Below, piece after piece: positions 1 to 7,248 of a stretch of 35,170 nt of DNA (within the stretch, counting starts at the first letter, position 1; every line of letters starts with the position of its first letter). The notes under the pieces are model-generated. The model was not told where the DNA came from and ran no database searches. It was given only the letters and a program-made list of their open reading frames with translations. The stretch spans positions 1 to 35,170 of the forward strand of contig JAGRAN010000009.1 in the NCBI GenBank assembly GCA_020434585.1, written 5' to 3'. The position numbers and the translations under genes were made by a program. This DNA is from Bdellovibrionales bacterium (GTDB lineage Bacteria > Bdellovibrionota_C > UBA2361 > SZUA-149 > JAGRAN01).

Positions 1-192
1 ACGATTGTTAAGACCGATGGGCCGAAACCTCTGGCAGAGCTCGATACGATATTTTCGTTAATGCCCTTCTCTCCCAAATCGAAGAACAATCGCACACACG
101 GCGGCATCAGCAATCGCAAGGGTGAAAAGCTTACTTTAAAAATTCAGAGACTCGTCCCGCGGCGTAACTATATATCGCTCGCAGAAGAATAG
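1..192 (+). CDS. C-terminal end of an unidentified protein (5' truncated)
   Basis: The first frame is open from base 1 to a TAG at 190-192, giving 63 residues with no start codon required, so this is probably the tail of a gene that begins before the window. The tail is basic, with many Lys and Arg residues (for example KSKNNR and QRLVPRRNY), and has no membrane segment. I do not recognise a family. It converges with the small minus-strand gene that ends at 208. With so little sequence, a chance open frame cannot be excluded. Confidence 0.45.
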   Translation, partial: TIVKTDGPKPLAELDTIFSLMPFSPKSKNNRTHGGISNRKGEKLTLKIQRLVPRRNYISLAEE

Positions 193-207
193 ACCTTTTC
201 AGTCTGA

Positions 208-375
208 TTAATGGATAGTTTCGTCGGAAAGTGAATCCTGGACGGGTTCGATAAAATCTGCGAACTGGGCTATCGCCGAAATCATTTCTGCGGCTTCTTC
301 GATCTCAGCCGCAGCATCTTCCAATTCATCAAGTAAATGAGCGGGAAGCTCAAAATCAAAACCTTTGAAGTTCAT
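208..375 (-). CDS. small acidic protein of unknown function
   Basis: This is a 55-residue frame starting at the ATG whose complement is 373-375. A longer frame to 417 exists, but the extra residues look unlike protein, and an AAAGG sits about 13 bases before this ATG. The product is strongly acidic and helix-prone: the central part, about residues 10-30, is a run of Glu, Asp and Ala with LLDELEDAAAEIEEAAEMI. It has no signal peptide or membrane segment. Composition suggests an amphipathic helix or coiled coil. I do not recognise a family, and no neighbour gives a clear functional hint. Confidence 0.4.
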   Translation of the reverse strand: MNFKGFDFELPAHLLDELEDAAAEIEEAAEMISAIAQFADFIEPVQDSLSDETIH

Positions 376-625
376 AATAGCGCTCAACCTTTGTCCGCAA
401 CACAACTGCATCCACACACAAAAAAACGGCTGCGATTGATCGAAAAACCTAAAAATGTCCCGAAGGATTATCGATCAAAACCGGCGATCAACAGCAGCCT
501 TCATACCCTTATTAGAATTATCGACGGGACGAATGGATTGCTTAAATTTATTTAAGACAAAAAAAGGAATAAACTGCTGTGGTACCAGCTGCTTAGGGCG
601 TTACAAAAATGTTACAAATCGGCAC

Positions 626-1531
626 TTAAGAAGAAGACTTAACATTCGCCAGTCGGAAGCGGTGCGGAGCAATTGAGATTGAGGCCTGAATTGCCTTATT
701 CCACTCATCCTTGCTCGACTGCGCCGGATAAAAACGATCCAATTTTGCGCTAACGGAACCGACTAGCACCTTGCTCTCAACCTGCAAGATGTCCCGGTAA
801 GAGTCAGCTGAAATCCAAATCGTCGCCGACTTGAGCCGCTCTTCGCGCCCTGAAGTATCAGTCAGCTTCTGAACTGTCGGCACGACTTTGAATGAATTAC
901 GTCGTCCCTGTTTAGTTTCCAGGACTTCGGTGCCGGTTACTTCAAAGGAAATCAAAAATCGATGCTTGCCGTTAAAAACGTCAAACTCCTTTACCGATCC
1001 CACATGAATCGGAAGACTGCGGGCGAGAAATGCTGCTGAGAAAGGATCCAACGTCCCGTTTTCAGTAAAAAACTCTTCGTCTGAACTTTGCTTTCCGTTC
1101 TTCGACGATTTAAAACGAATTCTACCCCCGTCATCGAAATACACTTGGCGGTACTTCTGTTTTCGGCGCTCGACATCTTTAGAATAAAAAGTAAAAGGTT
1201 CCAGCGTGTCCGCTCTAAACATCGCCTCAGAACGGTGCTTTAGCTTGTAGAAAAGTTTAACTGCTGAAACGGTCTTTGCATCGGCGCGAACATGAAAAAA
1301 TGGAACGCCGCTAATTTCGCCCCGTTGGACTGAAACACTTGCATCGGCGACAGGAATTCCCTGCCAGGTGACATCGTAGCGATAAACGCCACCGCGAAAG
1401 TCGGTTGTAAACGGAAGGTATGGGGCTGTTTTAATTTTAACAGCACCAGGCTCAATGTAATCAGCCAATGCGGGCACGGCCGCACTCGCCGCAGCGAGCA
1501 TTAATGCCAGTAAAATCGAAAATCGCCTCAT
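626..1531 (-). CDS. DUF3108-domain periplasmic protein
   Basis: The product has 301 residues. The ATG at 1531 is chosen because GGGGAG lies 10 bases upstream; an in-frame TTG at 1555 is possible but needless. Residues 1-23 form a signal peptide (MRRFSILLALMLAAASAAVPALA), so the protein is exported. The mature part matches the DUF3108 pattern: an opening strand region around FRGGVYRYDVTWQGIPVADA, a stretch ending in LKHRSEAMFRADTLEPFTFY, and a late segment in which a sugar- or lipid-like cargo site is often supposed (TIWISADSYRDILQVESKV). DUF3108 proteins are envelope proteins with a LolA-like or lipocalin-like beta fold, and their biochemical role is not established. The gene is divergent from the one at 1711, and the shared 180-base interval holds a long dyad. 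Confidence 0.75.
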   Translation of the reverse strand: MRRFSILLALMLAAASAAVPALADYIEPGAVKIKTAPYLPFTTDFRGGVYRYDVTWQGIPVADASVSVQRGEISGVPFFHVRADAKTVSAVKLFYKLKHRSEAMFRADTLEPFTFYSKDVERRKQKYRQVYFDDGGRIRFKSSKNGKQSSDEEFFTENGTLDPFSAAFLARSLPIHVGSVKEFDVFNGKHRFLISFEVTGTEVLETKQGRRNSFKVVPTVQKLTDTSGREERLKSATIWISADSYRDILQVESKVLVGSVSAKLDRFYPAQSSKDEWNKAIQASISIAPHRFRLANVKSSS

Positions 1532-1637
1532 TGCTCGGTTACTCCCCGAAACCAACTTGCTGACAACTGCAACTTCCCTATAGTTTAACCACCATTATTT
1601 TGACGGCAAACGTTAGATTGCTGCAAGTATAAAAATC

Positions 1638-1662
1638 GCACAAAATACATGTATTTATGTGC
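1638..1662. promoter_or_regulatory. dyad between divergent genes, candidate operator
   Basis: A 14-base perfect palindrome, AAATACATGTATTT at 1643-1656, is flanked by GCACA (1638-1642) and TGTGC (1658-1662), giving a nearly perfect 25-base dyad. It sits between the divergent genes starting at 1531 and 1711. An AT-rich core with symmetric GC arms is typical of a dimeric regulator site. An outer TGCAAG (1622-1627) and CTTGCA (1664-1669) pair could extend it as a hairpin. The regulator is unknown. Confidence 0.4.
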
Positions 1663-1710
1663 TCTTGCAACTTAGTGTATGCATGCCGCGAGCCACTTCT
1701 GTAAGCTGCT

Positions 1711-2274
1711 GTGATTAAAGAACGTTCTCCAAAACTGCACGGCCTGCTCCGTCGGAATTTTGACGACTCTGACCTGTTTTTATTCGAATCAGCATTCGAA
1801 TATGCGGCCGCGAGCGGGGGTCTGCTCGAGGTGGACTTTGAGAGGGATCCGCTGGCCTCTTACAATCCACGTCCTGCCCGAATCGCTCAGATCGTGTTTG
1901 AGGATGCACAACAAACTGAGGCAGATGTCCTTGCAGCGGCAATCCTTGCCTCGTCTTCTGACGTCTCCGGCCTAACGGCTGAGCGTTTCGGCTCGGCAGG
2001 TGACATCGCTCGAAAAGCTTGTGAGCTATGTCCAGCTCGATTGGTCGAGCTTGAGCCCGGAGCCGACAGCGCTGCTGCCGCTATTTTTGCGGCGATGTGG
2101 CTCGATCGAGCGAGACATCTCCACCTTGCGCCGCCGCAGCGACTTGCAGCTGTTGATGAGGAGTTTCTCAATGACACGCAGAAAATTGCCTCGGAATTTC
2201 AGCGTCACGCCCCGCGCATCGCTGAGCTTGTCGATGCCTGGTTGCAGCGGAGGCTACGCCAAGCATCCCGCTGA
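1711..2274 (+). CDS. protein resembling a degenerate SpoT/MESH1-type HD domain
   Basis: The product has 187 residues from a GTG at 1711; an in-frame stop at 1702 forbids a longer form. No clear Shine-Dalgarno sequence is seen. Order and spacing of segments resemble the ppGpp-hydrolase HD domain of RelA/SpoT and MESH1. YNPRPARIAQIVF sits where YxxHPxxVAxIL is expected, ADVLAAAILASSSD where the AALLHDxxED helix is, LTAERFGSAGDIA where the FG..VA segment is, and MWLDRARHLH where the LADRxHN segment is. The metal ligands are not kept: the His of HP is Arg, and the HD pair is Ala-Ser. If the resemblance is real, the protein is unlikely to be an active hydrolase and may be a structural or ligand-binding remnant. 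This rests on eye alignment only. The next gene, plsC, is 58 bases downstream on the same strand. Confidence 0.5.
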   Translation: MIKERSPKLHGLLRRNFDDSDLFLFESAFEYAAASGGLLEVDFERDPLASYNPRPARIAQIVFEDAQQTEADVLAAAILASSSDVSGLTAERFGSAGDIARKACELCPARLVELEPGADSAAAAIFAAMWLDRARHLHLAPPQRLAAVDEEFLNDTQKIASEFQRHAPRIAELVDAWLQRRLRQASR

Positions 2275-2332
2275 TTTCAGGCGATAAGGCCGCTAGGAGA
2301 GGCGGCAGCGCCTGTGATAGAAGTATAGGACA

Positions 2333-3178
2333 ATGAGCGAAGAGACAGTCACAGTTCGAACGCCGGACACCGAAACGCCGGAAAAAAAGGCACTGCTTGA
2401 GTACGAAGCTCCCAAAGTCGGACTGCGCGACTGGCTATTGACCATACTATTTCTTCCTCTGTTTTGGTCATACTTCCTCATCGCTGAAGTTCTTCAGCGG
2501 ATAGCGATTCCCTTCGGCATGCGCGCCCATGACTGGGTTCAGGACTTCTTGAATTTTTCTATTCGCGCAACGTTGTCTCGAGTACTTGGAATGAAATTGA
2601 GTGTGGAACGTTTCGGAGAAATTCCTGCTGGAGTTCCGTTAATCATTCTATCCAATCACCAGGCAATCTTTGACGTAACGCTGCTGCACACTTTGTTCTC
2701 AAAATGGAAACCGCGCTTTATTGCAAAAAAGGAGCTGGGGCGTGGAATTCCCGGTGTTTCATTCAACATGCGCCGCGGCGGCCATGCCCTGATTGACCGC
2801 ACAAATCCCCAGCAGGCGCTTAACGAAATTCAACGCTTAGGATTTGATGTAGCAGATAGAAGATGCGCAGCCGTTATCTTCCCCGAAGGAACCCGGGCCA
2901 AGCGCGGCAAACTCAAGCCTTTCAGACACGCCGGAATATCTATGCTGCTTCAGACGTGCCCGCACGCATATATTGTGCCGGTTACCATCGACGGAACTTG
3001 GAAGCTCTCAGCATTTCGCTGTTTCCCGATGCCGAGTAACGTAGACGTAAATATAGTGATTGGCGCTCCGGTCCGAGTTTCAGATTTTGAAAGCTTGAGA
3101 GACCTAACCCGGGAACTTCACGCAGTTATCGCATCAACGTTAGACCGGCTGCGAAGTCGCGACAGTTCGTCCGCATAG
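2333..3178 (+). CDS. plsC: 1-acyl-sn-glycerol-3-phosphate acyltransferase (PlsC family)
   Basis: The product has 281 residues. PlsC-family enzymes acylate lysophosphatidic acid to phosphatidic acid at the inner membrane, the second acylation of phospholipid synthesis. The four family motifs are visible in order: NHQAIFD at 108-114 (the catalytic HX4D), an Arg-containing segment around residue 148 (MRRGG), FPEGTR at 183-188 and a PVTIDGT segment near 216-222. A hydrophobic anchor at about 34-52 precedes the catalytic domain. The N-terminal 30 residues are acidic and polar, longer than in E. coli PlsC (about 245 residues). The ATG has AGGA 5 bases upstream. An acyltransferase for lyso-ornithine or another lipid cannot be ruled out, because family motifs do not settle the acceptor. 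Confidence 0.85.
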   Translation: MSEETVTVRTPDTETPEKKALLEYEAPKVGLRDWLLTILFLPLFWSYFLIAEVLQRIAIPFGMRAHDWVQDFLNFSIRATLSRVLGMKLSVERFGEIPAGVPLIILSNHQAIFDVTLLHTLFSKWKPRFIAKKELGRGIPGVSFNMRRGGHALIDRTNPQQALNEIQRLGFDVADRRCAAVIFPEGTRAKRGKLKPFRHAGISMLLQTCPHAYIVPVTIDGTWKLSAFRCFPMPSNVDVNIVIGAPVRVSDFESLRDLTRELHAVIASTLDRLRSRDSSSA

Positions 3179-3186
3179 AGCGGCGC

Positions 3187-3405
3187 TCACGCCTCGATAA
3201 GAATTGGGAACTTGTTTAACTTACGCTTCAGAATCGCGGGACGCAGCTCTGCGGGACCCATTTCTTGGTTGTCTTGTGGCTGAGGCTTTATCAGCGGTGT
3301 GGTCTGCTTGGAGACTTTTTCGTGATTATCCTGCTCGGCATAGGAGCTGCTCAGGGGCACTGCCATCAGGAGTATCAAAAGGAAAATGCGCTGGGTCTTT
3401 TTCAT
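3187..3405 (-). CDS. small exported protein of unknown function
   Basis: The product has 72 residues from an ATG preceded by a clear GAGGT 8 bases upstream. Residues 1-23 form a convincing signal peptide (KK, then a Leu/Ile-rich core, ending SSSYA before EQ). The mature 49 residues are polar and Pro/Gln-rich in the middle, then basic (LRPAILKRKLNKF). No cysteine follows the signal, so it is probably periplasmic rather than a lipoprotein. It converges with plsC, with 8 bases between the stop codons. I do not recognise a family. Confidence 0.6.
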   Translation of the reverse strand: MKKTQRIFLLILLMAVPLSSSYAEQDNHEKVSKQTTPLIKPQPQDNQEMGPAELRPAILKRKLNKFPILIEA

Positions 3406-3513
3406 CGGCTTACCTCGCGAACTGCTGCTGAAAAGATGCGTAAAACCGATAAAAACTAGCGGTTCTGATTATGATTTATTTAATCGGAAATGTAAAGGCC
3501 GCACTTGAGCGAA

Positions 3514-3542
3514 ATCTCAGCGGCCGGTTAAGCCGCTGAGAT
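3514..3542 (-). terminator. hairpin downstream of the ompA-like gene
   Basis: An 11-base perfect inverted repeat, ATCTCAGCGGC (3514-3524) and GCCGCTGAGAT (3532-3542), encloses a 7-base loop. It lies 50 bases beyond the stop of the minus-strand ompA-like gene. A second, smaller hairpin (GGCCC-TAG-GGGCC, 3573-3585) directly follows that stop. No T tract follows on either strand, so this may be a 3' stabilising or Rho-associated structure rather than a classical intrinsic terminator. Confidence 0.5.
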
Positions 3543-3590
3543 CACGAAAAATGCTGATTGGATTTCGCAGAGGGCCCTAGGGGCCAAATA

Positions 3591-4562
3591 CTAGCGCTCG
3601 ACGCAGACTACTCGACGGTTCTTCGCCCAGGCTGCTTCGTTTGAGCGCGGATCGACCGGCTGCTCTTCTCCGTAGCTGACGGTGCTCATCCTTGCAGACT
3701 CCACACCCAGGCTCCGCAAGTAGTCATATGCTGCCTGAGCTCGGCGCTGTCCCAGTGCGAGGTTATACTCGGTGGTTCCGCGCTCGTCGCAATGCCCTTC
3801 AACTACAATCGTAGCACCAGGGTTTTCCATCAGGTACTTTGCGTTTGATTCGAGAGTCGCGCGTGCCGAAGCGCTAAGCAAAGACTTGTCGTAGTCAAAG
3901 TAAATCGTGCGAAGGTCACTGTTATCCATCGTCATATCCACTGCCCCGGCTTCACCTTTAGATGCCATTGAGCCAGACATGCTCTTGTCGCCAAACGCTA
4001 GTCGGCATAGCACCGACACCATCGCTAAGTGGTCAATATCGTCACGATCAATGGTATAAAGCGCTCGATAATCAGCCCGCGCAGTGATTCGTTCGTTAAT
4101 CGGGAAACTAACACCTGCTCCAGCTCCGGCGAAGGGAACCCAGTGCTCCTGATCTTCAAGATTGTTGTTGAAATAGGTCACACCGCCGGTTGCAGCTAAA
4201 TGAGGGCGAATAGTGCCCGGCTCTCCGAAGTGGTACATTGCATCAAACGCACCGCGAAACGCCTGAGAATCATCAAGGTGCCACGTTGCGGGATCGTTTT
4301 CTGTCCAATCACGGGCATCCAAGAAAGGCATCCAGCCAAGACCTGTCTCTAAAGTTACATGATCTGAAATATCGTATCCGACTTTCAAGTCAGTGATAAA
4401 AGTTCCGTTGAACTCTTCGCCACCCTCAAAAAACATCGCACCTGCGCCAATTCCTGTTGTCCAGGGCGAGAACTCTAAGTCCTCTACCTTCTCTGCTTGG
4501 ACAAAGGTCGGAACCAATAACAAACTAATAAGCAATGCACTAAATTTCGATCGAATAGCCAT
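3591..4562 (-). CDS. OmpA-family outer-membrane protein with Pal-like peptidoglycan-binding domain
   Basis: The product has 323 residues starting at the ATG at 4562; a longer frame needs a TTG and adds no recognisable sequence. Residues 1-23 form a signal peptide cut after VQA. About 24-205 is Gly-rich with alternating aromatic/polar strands, as in an eight-stranded OmpA/OprF barrel. About 212-323 is an OmpA C-terminal domain with the peptidoglycan-binding signature VEGHCDERGTTEYN (the Asp contacts diaminopimelate) and AKNRRV (the Arg contact). The EGHCDERG form is typical of Pal. The protein should tie the outer membrane to the cell wall. Its upstream region holds a 27-base dyad and a tRNA-Leu in the same direction. 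Fusion of barrel and Pal-like domain is the normal OprF architecture, not an oddity. Confidence 0.88.
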   Translation of the reverse strand: MAIRSKFSALLISLLLVPTFVQAEKVEDLEFSPWTTGIGAGAMFFEGGEEFNGTFITDLKVGYDISDHVTLETGLGWMPFLDARDWTENDPATWHLDDSQAFRGAFDAMYHFGEPGTIRPHLAATGGVTYFNNNLEDQEHWVPFAGAGAGVSFPINERITARADYRALYTIDRDDIDHLAMVSVLCRLAFGDKSMSGSMASKGEAGAVDMTMDNSDLRTIYFDYDKSLLSASARATLESNAKYLMENPGATIVVEGHCDERGTTEYNLALGQRRAQAAYDYLRSLGVESARMSTVSYGEEQPVDPRSNEAAWAKNRRVVCVER

Positions 4563-4613
4563 GATATTTACACGCCGTAAAAAGTTAATAAGCAACAACA
4601 GTTGCGGATATTA

Positions 4614-4640
4614 ATACTTCTGTTTCACAAACTAAAGTAT
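4614..4640 (-). promoter_or_regulatory. 27-base dyad upstream of the ompA-like gene
   Basis: The top strand reads ATACTT, CT, GTTT, CAC, AAAC, TA, AAGTAT: two nested perfect inverted pairs (ATACTT/AAGTAT and GTTT/AAAC) on one centre at 4627. It is 51 bases upstream of the ompA-like ATG and 47 bases past the tRNA 3' end. It could be an operator for the porin gene or an RNA hairpin in its leader. It has no adjoining T tract that would make it a tRNA terminator. Confidence 0.35.
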
Positions 4641-4687
4641 GAGCAAGATCACCCCGCCTTTAGTAAACAAAAGCAGCCCAAAGTAAA

Positions 4688-4771
4688 TGCCGGAGGAGAG
4701 ACTCGAACTCTCACTGAGTTGCCCCAACTGGATTTTGAATCCAGCGCGTCTACCGATTCCGCCACTCCGGC
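4688..4771 (-). tRNA. tRNA-Leu (anticodon CAA)
   Basis: Reading the minus strand gives a complete class II tRNA of 84 bases. The acceptor stem GCCGGAG pairs with CTCCGGC, and the discriminator is A at 4688. The D arm contains GCGGAATCGGTAGACGC, and the anticodon stem CTGGA/TCCAG encloses the loop TTCAAAA, so the anticodon is CAA, reading UUG leucine codons. A long variable arm follows, as expected for leucine. The T arm is GAGAG-TTCGAGT-CTCTC. The 3' CCA is not encoded. It lies upstream of and parallel to the ompA-like gene. Confidence 0.97.
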
Positions 4772-4789
4772 TTGAGAAGGCAAAACGGC

Positions 4790-4819
4790 AGACTAGCCGA
4801 AGCAGCCCGCAGGGCGCAA
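4790..4819 (-). promoter_or_regulatory. weak candidate promoter for tRNA-Leu
   Basis: On the minus strand TTGCGC (4819-4814) and TAGTCT (4795-4790) are separated by 18 bases, and the second box is about 19 bases before the tRNA 5' end. Spacing is right for a sigma-70 promoter, but each box matches only about half of the consensus. Confidence 0.25.
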
Positions 4820-4920
4820 CACTCGCAGATGAGCAAAACACGCAAAATTACTCGGTTTTTAATTTTTCTGCATTCGAAGGCTGCTGGAAGCATCGTAAAG
4901 ATAGAAGGAGAGGACAGCCA

Positions 4921-5112
4921 ATGTCTGAGAAGAAGGTTTCTGAAAAAGGTTCGCCCCACGGGAAAATGTTTCGCGTCGAGACGACGCTCGGTGAGCTCAT
5001 TTTCGCGATAGCAGAAGCAGCTGAGGAAGCATCGGTAGAAGAGAAGAACCTCGCTGCCGTCACCAGCATGATTCTTTCCGACATGTTGTATCAGCGAGAC
5101 AAGCTTAACTAG
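4921..5112 (+). CDS. small protein of unknown function
   Basis: The product has 63 residues from an ATG with an excellent ribosome site (AAGGAG, 10 bases upstream); the frame is open further 5' across the tRNA, but that part is not coding. The first 15 residues are charged (MSEKKVSEKGSPHGK). The rest looks like two amphipathic helices (LGELIFAIAEAAEEAS, then EEKNLAAVTSMILSDMLYQRD). It is soluble, with no signal or membrane segment. I do not recognise a family. It converges with the glycosidase gene, with 3 bases between stops. Confidence 0.65.
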   Translation: MSEKKVSEKGSPHGKMFRVETTLGELIFAIAEAAEEASVEEKNLAAVTSMILSDMLYQRDKLN

Positions 5113-5115
5113 TCT

Positions 5116-6378
5116 TTAGCCTCCCGACGAAACAACCCCCGCCACATAATCAACTAGTTGTCGTCCGTTCGGCGAAACTAAATTCGAGTACGAAAAGAGC
5201 ACAACTCCATCCGCACCTTCCTTCATTGCATTTTCGGCCTGCGCGCCAAGCTTCTGTTTGTTGCTCTTCATCAACCAGGCGCCAAGCCCGACTAGTACTT
5301 TCGCTTGACCTGGTGAACGCACGGCGTGGCGACTTAAAGAGCGCGCTCGCGTTCCGTCTTTGGTGTATGCCATTGGGAGCACTGCATCTACTAGACCCTG
5401 GCGCTTCCACGCAACCCAGTCTTGAAATGCTTTCGAATGCGCCCTGCTTGGTTCAGCTATAACAGCGGCGGAAAGCTGCATATGCGGGGCAATCTCTTCG
5501 AGCAGTTTCCGTATTTCAACCACCACAAGCGTGACCTGACTTCTTCTCCATGCGTCCCAGTGCTCACCCGAAGGCTGCTTAATGCGTGGGACCTGCCAAC
5601 CTTCGGCGATTGATCGCAGCTTGAAATATCCGTCGAGGGAGCTGTCAGAAAAGCCTAGTTCAATTCTGCGCATCGAGCCTACGCGAGACTTTCTTGGTAT
5701 CCCAAACGGAAAGCGAATCATATCGAGATGGATCCCATCCAGCTTGGGATACGCGCTGACGACATCTCTGACGACTTCGACAAGGTAATTGCGCACTGCG
5801 GGCTGGCTGGGATCGAGCCAAATTCCTGGGGTGTCGAGCTGATAAGCAGAACCTACAAGACCCGGCGGACGAGCGTATGCGTCCAAATAAGACAAAACTG
5901 AATTTTGGTAATTGTCGACCTGCGCTGCACCTTTTACGTAGCGCAGCAGCGGAGCTTCGGCTCCGTCTTTTATCCGGAGGGCATTAAGCCACGCATGCAC
6001 TCGCTGACCGCGCTGGTGAGCCTTCTCGATGACTGAGGCAAGCGGGTCGATGCCTTGCTGCAGAGCATTCCGATACGGCAAGTCGTCTGCGACAATTGAA
6101 GGGAACCAAGAACGTCCTCGGCGATAAACCTGACAGTATAAGTCGGTAAAGCCGCTGTCCCTGGTAAACTCCTCGAGGCTGCTGAGGCCCTTCTTTGTAT
6201 CGAACGGTCGGTTCTCACCCTCCGCCTCAACCCATAGGCCGTAACGGGCAGTAGAATCGTCAGCAAAGCTGCAATTTACTGAGCCGATGCAAAAAATTAG
6301 CGCTACGGAGCAGGCCTGTGAGAGTCTAAATAACAAGGTACGCTTTTCGAGTTTGAAACCATTTTTTGAGCAGTTCAC
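5116..6378 (-). CDS. exported GHL10 (DUF187) family glycosidase-like protein
   Basis: The product is about 420 residues if it starts at the GTG at 6378; a TTG at 6336 is an alternative. Neither has a good ribosome site, so the start is uncertain. The open frame extends to 6702, but that part overlaps the divergent gene at 6421 and lacks protein character. With the GTG start there is a signal peptide (KLEKR, a hydrophobic core, ending SFA before DD at about 39). The remainder fits the glycoside-hydrolase-10-like family typified by YddW: YGLWVEAEG at the first strand, VHAWLN at 127-132, LDGIHLDMIRFP at 213-224 with the likely acidic catalytic region, and PMAYTKDG near 335. GHL10 proteins are TIM-barrel enzymes thought to act on cell-wall or exopolymer glycans. 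The substrate here is unknown. Confidence 0.75.
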   Translation of the reverse strand: MNCSKNGFKLEKRTLLFRLSQACSVALIFCIGSVNCSFADDSTARYGLWVEAEGENRPFDTKKGLSSLEEFTRDSGFTDLYCQVYRRGRSWFPSIVADDLPYRNALQQGIDPLASVIEKAHQRGQRVHAWLNALRIKDGAEAPLLRYVKGAAQVDNYQNSVLSYLDAYARPPGLVGSAYQLDTPGIWLDPSQPAVRNYLVEVVRDVVSAYPKLDGIHLDMIRFPFGIPRKSRVGSMRRIELGFSDSSLDGYFKLRSIAEGWQVPRIKQPSGEHWDAWRRSQVTLVVVEIRKLLEEIAPHMQLSAAVIAEPSRAHSKAFQDWVAWKRQGLVDAVLPMAYTKDGTRARSLSRHAVRSPGQAKVLVGLGAWLMKSNKQKLGAQAENAMKEGADGVVLFSYSNLVSPNGRQLVDYVAGVVSSGG

Positions 6379-6420
6379 TCTAGGATACTGCTCAGCTAGC
6401 TTACTGCAAGTTCTATCCTG

Positions 6421-7248
6421 ATGAAAAACGGCCAGCGCCCGACAGATCTTGAGGTCCCGCAGCACGAGCCAAGTGAACGCATTCCAGTGCCGAAGTATAT
6501 TCGGACGGACCGAACCAAGCCACGCATATTTGCCGCAATCGTGGCCGCTGCCTGGGTCGTGCTCTATGTCCTCGGCACTCAGGCCCTCGCCCGCCAGTAT
6601 CAAGGCGCCCAGCTGATCAGCGACTATGCGCTGGAAGTTGGTGAGCATTTTTGGCTGATCAAGCGCAGCGCCGACGACGAGCAATGCACCGGCGTTGTCC
6701 ACGCAATTATGTCACTCAAACCCACGCCGACCGCTGAAATCGACGGGGCAATTTTCCTGCCGGTCTTTCAGCAGGACATCCCTGTTAATTTTTCGTTGAA
6801 GGGCATGTTCTCTCCAGTATTTCTGCTCGACAAGACTGACGCACATCTCTCCGCGGGTGGCCTAAGAGTCGACCTGAACTCACTCGGCAGAGAATCCAAA
6901 TCCGCTGATATCACGGTTACGTCGCAGGACGTAGTTAGAACACTTAACGTTCCGCTGCCCCATCCAATCTACATAACAGAGACCATCAGCAATCATTACG
7001 CTCTGCGCCTTCCCGCTTCGGCGCGGGAACAAATCGAACTGCTGCGCAGCCGAGTCACTACCCGACCTGGCGCCGCAGCACCTGTTGCTAAGGAAACCGA
7101 TGCTGAAAAGATTGCCGAATGCCGCGAACACCTTAAACAGCCCCGTCCATCAACTGCTCCTTATGACCTGGGGAGCTACTTACAAGTTTTAGGGGTCAAC
7201 AAGGATCTACCGATTATTGCAGAACTTGGAAAAGCTAACCATGATTGA
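6421..7248 (+). CDS. single-pass membrane protein of unknown function, coupled to an ABC transporter
   Basis: The product has 275 residues. About 34 cytoplasmic-side residues rich in Pro, Glu and Arg precede one strong membrane helix at 36-53 (AAIVAAAWVVLYVLGTQALA). The following domain of about 200 residues, probably periplasmic, shows alternating beta-type sequence (LSLKPTPTAEIDGAIFLPV, DVVRTLNVPLPHPIYI). I recognise no family. The last 8 bases, ATGATTGA, overlap the start of the ABC ATPase gene at 7241, a typical translational-coupling arrangement, so the protein may be an accessory subunit of that transporter. It is divergent from the glycosidase gene, with 42 bases between the assumed starts. 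No strong ribosome site is evident before the ATG. Confidence 0.65.
   Translation: MKNGQRPTDLEVPQHEPSERIPVPKYIRTDRTKPRIFAAIVAAAWVVLYVLGTQALARQYQGAQLISDYALEVGEHFWLIKRSADDEQCTGVVHAIMSLKPTPTAEIDGAIFLPVFQQDIPVNFSLKGMFSPVFLLDKTDAHLSAGGLRVDLNSLGRESKSADITVTSQDVVRTLNVPLPHPIYITETISNHYALRLPASAREQIELLRSRVTTRPGAAAPVAKETDAEKIAECREHLKQPRPSTAPYDLGSYLQVLGVNKDLPIIAELGKANHD

Noticed and set aside
337-676. Two plus-strand frames across 337-676
   Set aside because: They overlap the small minus-strand gene and the DUF3108 end, have no ribosome site and no protein-like pattern.
6379-6702. Upstream extension of the glycosidase frame to 6702
   Set aside because: It overlaps the divergent gene at 6421, lacks a signal peptide and does not resemble protein-coding sequence; the signal peptide begins after the GTG at 6378.
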